Part shown: positions 62,301-64,000 of the stretch, one piece after another
Position numbering within the stretch: the first letter of the stretch is position 1
Layout of the letters: each line of letters starts with the position of its first letter
Source: Locusta migratoria
Taxonomy: Eukaryota; Arthropoda; Insecta; Orthoptera; Acrididae
Assembly (NCBI GenBank): GCA_026315105.1
Contig: CM048746.1
Span: forward strand, 641,693,398 to 641,757,397
Direction of reading: 5' to 3'
Length of the DNA: 64,000 bases
Notes under the pieces: model-generated
Databases searched by the model: none
What the model was told of the DNA's origin: nothing
Seen by the model: only the letters and a program-made list of their open reading frames with translations
Translations under genes and position numbers: made by a program

Positions 62301-64000
62301 GCATTGATTTTATCCTGAGGCACTATTGACGAAATTTGAAGCACATCTCTTTGAATTGATAAACCAAACAAGTCAAAAGCATCTAGTCCAAAAATGTTCT
62401 GTGTAGATTTGGCCTGAAGAACAACAAAAGCAACTGTTTTTGTTACACCTTGAAAAGAGGCGGGCAGGCTACATGTTCCTAGCACGGGAATATTTTCACC
62501 TGTATAAGCTGTTAACACTTGCTGTGACGGCGACAATTTTGGCGAACCCAGAAGTTCATAAGCATCTTTATTTATTAATGTGACAGCGGAACCAGTATCA
62601 AGCTGAAATTGCACCGTCTTATTTTCTATGAAGAGAGTCACAAACAGTTTTTGCTTGCGGCGCTCGACAGGTGCGCGAATGTGGGCAACGTCTGCTACGG
62701 TTTGTTTGCTGCGTCTGCGCGGGCCGCGTAGTGAAGTAAGCGGCGCAGACTCGGCACGCAGCGGATTAACCACACTGTCACTAGATGACACTACCGCCGG
62801 ATCGGCGTCCGCGCAATGCGAAGCTACTCCAGATGTACTAACTACTGCACTACACTTTTGTGTAGCTACTTGGTGTCTACTGTCACTAGCTACACAGTAC
62901 TGGGCACTATTACAAGGAGCAGTTGCAGAAGGCACTATTTTCACTACAGGAATGCACTGTTCATAGTCATTTTGCTTGTCCCGAACCCTTGTCCGTTGCA
63001 CTGTTTTACGCGCTCGTCGGCGCTTGCTACGTGGTGCACTATATAGTTTTGCCATAGGCGCAGAACTACTTTCTTGCAATGGAGATCCAAGGAAAGCACT
63101 GTTCAATTCCACAGCCCGTATAACATTTACAGAATGAACTGTTCTCGCACTCTGCGAAGCACTGTTTCTAACGGTACCGTTCTTTGAGTTTTTAATTTGC
63201 ATACACACAGACTGTACATGACCTGATTTGCCACATTGATAACAGGTTGCGTTGCGACTAGGGCAATGAGCACGCTTGTGGCGAGACACACACCGGGGGC
63301 AAGATTTACGTACATTTTTCTGAAATGAGCGTTGGCGTCCGTTATGCAAATTACTGTGTCTAACACTACGGGGCGACCTTTGCGTCGCACTTTTACTCTG
63401 GCTACTGTTCACTGTCTGTTCAGCACGGCCGGTAGAAAAATAAGAATCACTAGTGCTATACTGAGAACTACGCCTAGGAAAGCGTCCGTTGCGGCGCACT
63501 GAATTTACACTGTGGCTTTGCATTTCTACATCTGCTAAGTCAAAAGTATCATGCGCTTCTATAAGCTGCAGTACACTGTCTAATGAGGGGTCAGACTGTT
63601 TCAGAATTGCTGCTCTAATTCTGGGGTCTTGAATATTCTGCGTAATCGCATCCCTCAACATCACGTCACTATACGAAAGTCCACAAGAGCAAGTAAATTT
63701 ACATTGGCGGGTTAAGCCCTTCAATTCCGTAATCCACTCTTGGTGTGACTGCTGCGGTAATTTTTTTAGTCTGAAAAATCGGTACCGTGCCGCAGCTACG
63801 AGAACTTTTCTCTCATAATGAGCATTCAGTGCTTCTACTATTTGTTCAAAGTCTACATCACGAGGAGATGCTGGCGGGAATAGTTTCTGCAGTAATACGA
63901 AGGTTTTGGGGCCCACCACAGATAATAGCAGATGCTTCACTTTCTGACCTGTAATTTGATGAGCCGCGACGAGTTCTTGAAACTGTGCGAAGTAGTCGCT
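59174..64000 (-). CDS. Ty3/gypsy-type Gag-Pol polyprotein, open, N-terminus outside window
   Basis: One uninterrupted frame of about 1,608 codons runs from the right edge (64000) to a stop at 59174. Order on the minus strand: Gag; two zinc knuckles (CPRCVSRHKRAHC near 63290 and CYQCGKSGHVQSVC at 63206-63247); retropepsin-type protease with FQLDTGSAVTLI near 62595; reverse transcriptase with LRLCADF, KIDLAEAYLQIPL and catalytic YLDDIVISG near 61745; RNase H starting VLAVDASSYGVGS near 61300; integrase zinc-binding HX..HC..C (60640-60520); and catalytic Asp at about 60423 and 60261 and Glu at about 60159. No envelope-like frame was seen. The last 53 codons read past the polypurine tract into the LTR. 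Every expected catalytic residue is present and no stop interrupts, so the copy looks young. Gag and Pol share one frame. Confidence 0.95.
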   Translation of the reverse strand, partial: SDYFAQFQELVAAHQITGQKVKHLLLSVVGPKTFVLLQKLFPPASPRDVDFEQIVEALNAHYERKVLVAAARYRFFRLKKLPQQSHQEWITELKGLTRQCKFTCSCGLSYSDVMLRDAITQNIQDPRIRAAILKQSDPSLDSVLQLIEAHDTFDLADVEMQSHSVNSVRRNGRFPRRSSQYSTSDSYFSTGRAEQTVNSSQSKSATQRSPRSVRHSNLHNGRQRSFQKNVRKSCPRCVSRHKRAHCPSRNATCYQCGKSGHVQSVCMQIKNSKNGTVRNSASQSARTVHSVNVIRAVELNSAFLGSPLQESSSAPMAKLYSAPRSKRRRARKTVQRTRVRDKQNDYEQCIPVVKIVPSATAPCNSAQYCVASDSRHQVATQKCSAVVSTSGVASHCADADPAVVSSSDSVVNPLRAESAPLTSLRGPRRRSKQTVADVAHIRAPVERRKQKLFVTLFIENKTVQFQLDTGSAVTLINKDAYELLGSPKLSPSQQVLTAYTGENIPVLGTCSLPASFQGVTKTVAFVVLQAKSTQNIFGLDAFDLFGLSIQRDVLQISSIVPQDKINALCDKYSDLFSPELGCAKDFVAHVTLKESAVPKFRKARPVPIAMRDTVAEELQRWQDSGVISPVSASQWASPIVIIPKPSGKLRLCADFKSTVNSQTIVDTYPLPRPDELMDKLGQSRFFSKIDLAEAYLQIPLDDESKKFFVINTHMGLFQFQRLPFGSSSAPAIFQRFLEQLTVSVPCCSNYLDDIVISGRTVEEHLANLECLFKVLTAAGLRCNKAKCSFFQTEIEYLGHVINAQGIHPLQSHLRAIKDLPPPKNVHELQAVMGKLNYYFRFIPNASQIAAPLHHLRRKNVPFVWSKDCQVAFDKLKSALLSDAWLIPFDPQKPVVLAVDASSYGVGSVLSHRIGCHDRPIAFASKLLTPTQQNYSQIEKEALAIIYGVTKFHHYLYGRKFYLLTDHKPLTSLFSPTKPIPPRTAQKLPRWSLILSNYQYEILYRPTTKHANADTLSRLPVGQDVSFDSSEMACCQIDSRDASAVADFPLNSRRVAQETAADADLSVVARFVRSGWPARAKDIDRPLVRRYFAQRHALSLSQGVLLLHTDNDQARVIVPRSLQREVLRLLHQGHWGIVRTMHLARRHCTWVGMDAQIEHMTSQCTVCAEHQAAPPQRFSDWPRPKGPWQRLHIDFAGPFWNTRWLIVVDAFSKFPFVIAMNSTTASSTISVLTSVFCIEGLPETIVSDNGPQFVSAEFQQFCRVNGIQHITTAPFHPQSNGEAERFARTFKSHMEKMKGQHSRQQALQIFLSTYRCMPRDGPSPAELLHGRRPRTLLHLLQPPTHRVGSYGATRFQVSTPVLYRVFAGNKKTWLPGTIQRVLGSNMYVVRSSTGSELRRHANQLRLHRPRDPVSGFLIPDPVHRQGPQPHRSSTGPASPDYEIVPMEIDATPPLSPPQMTASPRGTPGPCVPPQLGPRASEEDDLLPLGGGGRPSPGFGGFPGGSQGGCRGADGVSIPASATTPVPPVTPPPRPSSQCRRRGPQPYATTARRFGGEGCGVTQVQSARHLLSPRAAMHARRGVLPTTATSALCWNPARGHHGKTWHFGLR

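Overview
This window looks like intergenic or intronic DNA from a very large, repeat-rich insect genome. An orthopteran such as a locust or grasshopper (Schistocerca-like) is my best guess. The guess rests on remembered resemblance of the tRNA-derived SINEs, the (ATGTAG)n-tailed LINEs and the mariner families to acridid repeats; no database search was run. I found no convincing host protein-coding gene. Almost every recognisable coding stretch is a transposable-element protein, and most are broken by frameshifts, stops or truncation.

Layout. 1-0.9 kb: edge of a Tc1-like transposon. 1.3-2.9 kb: SINE and LINE reverse-transcriptase remnant. 2.9-6 kb: unassigned DNA with a CpG-rich patch. 6.2-8.3 kb: DD41D mariner-like transposon carrying a SINE. 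9.1-10.2 kb: non-autonomous Helitron. 11.2-15 kb: LINE fragments, a tRNA-centred foldback and a decayed tandem repeat. 14.95-16.86 kb: second, better preserved copy of the same mariner family. 17-19.5 kb: LINE, tRNA-like and Penelope-like fragments. 19.5-23.3 kb: SINEs, microsatellites and unassigned DNA. 23.4-24.9 kb: third mariner-like transposon. 26-29.3 kb: hAT C-terminus, Helitron terminus and two opposed LINE copies. 31-33 kb: RTE-type LINE. 34.7-37.7 kb: foldbacks and two abutting, internally deleted mariners. 38.7-39.9 kb: LINE between inverted copies of a TATA-containing repeat. 41.4-47.6 kb: RTE fragments, then a minus-strand LINE split by a SINE, a Helitron and a P-element-like transposon. 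48.4-49.2 kb: a short satellite-like tandem array. 50.9-53.5 kb: two more LINEs around a CpG-rich patch. 53.6-55.2 kb: a long interrupted palindrome. 55.4-58 kb: RTE fragments carrying two SINEs and a hAT element. 58.9-64 kb: a gypsy-type LTR retrotransposon with an open polyprotein frame, running off the right edge.

The sequence is best read as layered insertions. At least ten insertions can be dated relative to their host repeat by exact or near-exact target-site duplications. The least expected structures are the foldbacks built on tRNA-like sequences, the interrupted palindrome at 53.6-55.2 kb whose two arms encode the same unknown peptide, and the P-like element with about 30-bp inverted ends lodged in a LINE.
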